Source: Ga0077523 sp038324085 (GTDB lineage Bacteria > Pseudomonadota > Gammaproteobacteria > Burkholderiales > Ga0077523). Taken from it: a DNA stretch of 64,000 nt. Position numbers and translations under genes: made by a program. This document shows, piece by piece, positions 63,423 through 64,000 of the stretch. The stretch lies in NCBI GenBank assembly GCA_038324085.1, contig JBBQHP010000012.1, positions 49,217 to 113,216 on the forward strand, written 5' to 3'. The first letter of the stretch is position 1, and each line of letters begins with the position of its first letter. Below the pieces are notes generated by a model, which saw nothing but the letters and a program-made list of their open reading frames with translations, did not search any database and had not been told where the DNA came from.

Positions 63423-64000
63423 TCAATCGAACCGATCGAGAGGACTGGCGACACCGCGACCCCCGCGATTGAGCACGTGCGTATAGATCATGGTGGTCTT
63501 CACGTCGGAATGGCCCAACAATTCCTGCACCGTGCGAATGTCATAACCGGATTCGAGCAAATGGGTCGCGAACGAATGCCGCAAAGTGTGCGGCGTGGCC
63601 GGCTTGGGGATCCCGGTGTCGCGCAGTGCCGCCCTCATCTCACGTTGAATCGCCTTTTCATCCGCATGATGCCGTCGGATCGCCGGGCTACGCGGATCCT
63701 TCGACACGCGGTTCGCAGGAAACACGTACTGCCATCCCCATTCCCGACCGGCATTGGGATACTTGCGCTCCAGTGCAAAAGGCAGATAGACATCCCCATG
63801 ACCCCGCGCGAGGTCCGCCACATGCAGCCCCTTTACGCGCAAGAGGTGACTGCGTAGTGGAGAAGTGGCTCCGCTTGTTTGAACAGATTTCCCCGATTCA
63901 TAGGTGGACTGCGGGCGGGGTTGCAAAGATGCAGAGTTGTCCACGGCGGCGGGCGTCGCTTGCGACGAACGACCACCGCGGTGGGCAACTCGGGGCGCAC
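63423..64000 (-). CDS. integron-type tyrosine recombinase, C-terminal part (N-terminus beyond window or lost)
   Basis: The C-terminal catalytic domain is clear: HTLRHSFATHLLESGYDIRTVQELLGHSDVKTTMIYTHVLNRGG holds the Arg, His and nucleophile Tyr (TMIYTHV). The segment YLPFALERKYPNAGREWGWQYVFPA and RRHHADEKAIQREMRAA is the extra region typical of integron integrases (IntI). Homology starts at PLRSHLLRVKGLH; the preceding 50 or so codons (to 64000) are open but low in complexity and do not match the family's expected first Arg region. The gene is either interrupted by an insertion or truncated. A GTG at 63944 is the first in-window start. Confidence 0.8.
   Translation of the reverse strand, partial: APRVAHRGGRSSQATPAAVDNSASLQPRPQSTYESGKSVQTSGATSPLRSHLLRVKGLHVADLARGHGDVYLPFALERKYPNAGREWGWQYVFPANRVSKDPRSPAIRRHHADEKAIQREMRAALRDTGIPKPATPHTLRHSFATHLLESGYDIRTVQELLGHSDVKTTMIYTHVLNRGGRGVASPLDRFD
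63934..63991. repeat. 58-bp imperfect inverted repeat at the integrase 5' region
   Basis: Outer arms GAGTTGTCCACGGCGG and, on the opposite strand, GAGTTGCCCACCGCGG match at 14 of 16 bases, with an inner GTCGC/GCGAC stem. The whole could fold as a long hairpin. Confidence 0.5.

Noticed and set aside
63934..63991. Inverted repeat as an integron attC site
   Set aside because: The arms carry GTTG...CAAC in the reverse sense to the attC core (RYYYAAC...GTTRRRY), and it lies within the integrase frame.

Overview
The window is GC-rich, tightly packed bacterial chromosome, most probably from a betaproteobacterium. The lolC-lolD, recJ-prfB-lysS and bamD/rluD-pgeF arrangements, a PHB block with PhaR and phasin, and a complete phenylacetyl-CoA epoxidase operon all fit that class. 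I cannot fix the genus. No rRNA, tRNA or CRISPR array was seen.

Region by region. 1-6.3 kb: a minus-strand chemosensory operon (short membrane receptor, cheY, cheA, and a soluble four-PAS receptor cut by the left edge), preceded by a perfect FNR-type box. 6.3-13.6 kb: minus-strand housekeeping genes lolC-lolD-FKBP-comEC-relA. 13.7-21.4 kb: an RpfE/phosphoglycerate-mutase-like protein, a Cache-domain receptor, recJ, prfB (with its +1 programmed frameshift) and lysS. 21.4-24.1 kb: a three-gene minus-strand unit encoding a monoheme cytochrome fused to an outer-membrane barrel (Cyc2-like architecture), a diheme cytochrome c and a small exported protein, with an FNR/CRP-type box in front. 24.2-25.7 kb: a decayed IS4-family element and unexplained sequence.

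25.7-34.4 kb: aerobic phenylacetate catabolism, paaG-paaI-paaK-paaABCDE-paaR(TetR)-FAH hydrolase on the minus strand, divergent from paaY across a 140-bp gap holding a near-perfect TetR-type operator. 34.4-45 kb: a second aromatic module with a homogentisate-dioxygenase-like enzyme, a small coupling-protein candidate, an FAD hydroxylase, an MBL-fold protein with an altered metal site and a LivFGMH-type ABC transporter, divergent from an IclR regulator and acetoacetate-CoA ligase. Homogentisate cleavage yields fumarate and acetoacetate, and the ligase would make acetoacetyl-CoA, the substrate of PhaB at 57 kb. The window thus suggests an aromatics-to-PHB route.

45-52 kb: a thioredoxin-fold membrane protein, a copper-chaperone-like HMA protein, a multi-domain diguanylate cyclase, and a CmcJ-like oxidoreductase/SDR/GST operon with a divergent LysR regulator. 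51.7-55 kb: bamD, rluD, pgeF, a ZIP transporter and a small membrane protein. 55.3-59.4 kb: phaC-phaB, phasin and phaR, with shared candidate PhaR boxes. 59.4-64 kb: rimO, a DUF1232 protein, a DinG-type helicase and the C-terminal part of an integron-type tyrosine recombinase at the right edge.

The strongest candidate for something new is the chemosensory operon. Its short receptor carries a CheZ-like FQDxxxQ motif and a CheZ-like acidic C-terminal tail ending in Phe, lies directly upstream of cheY, and the operon appears to be under redox (FNR-type) control.
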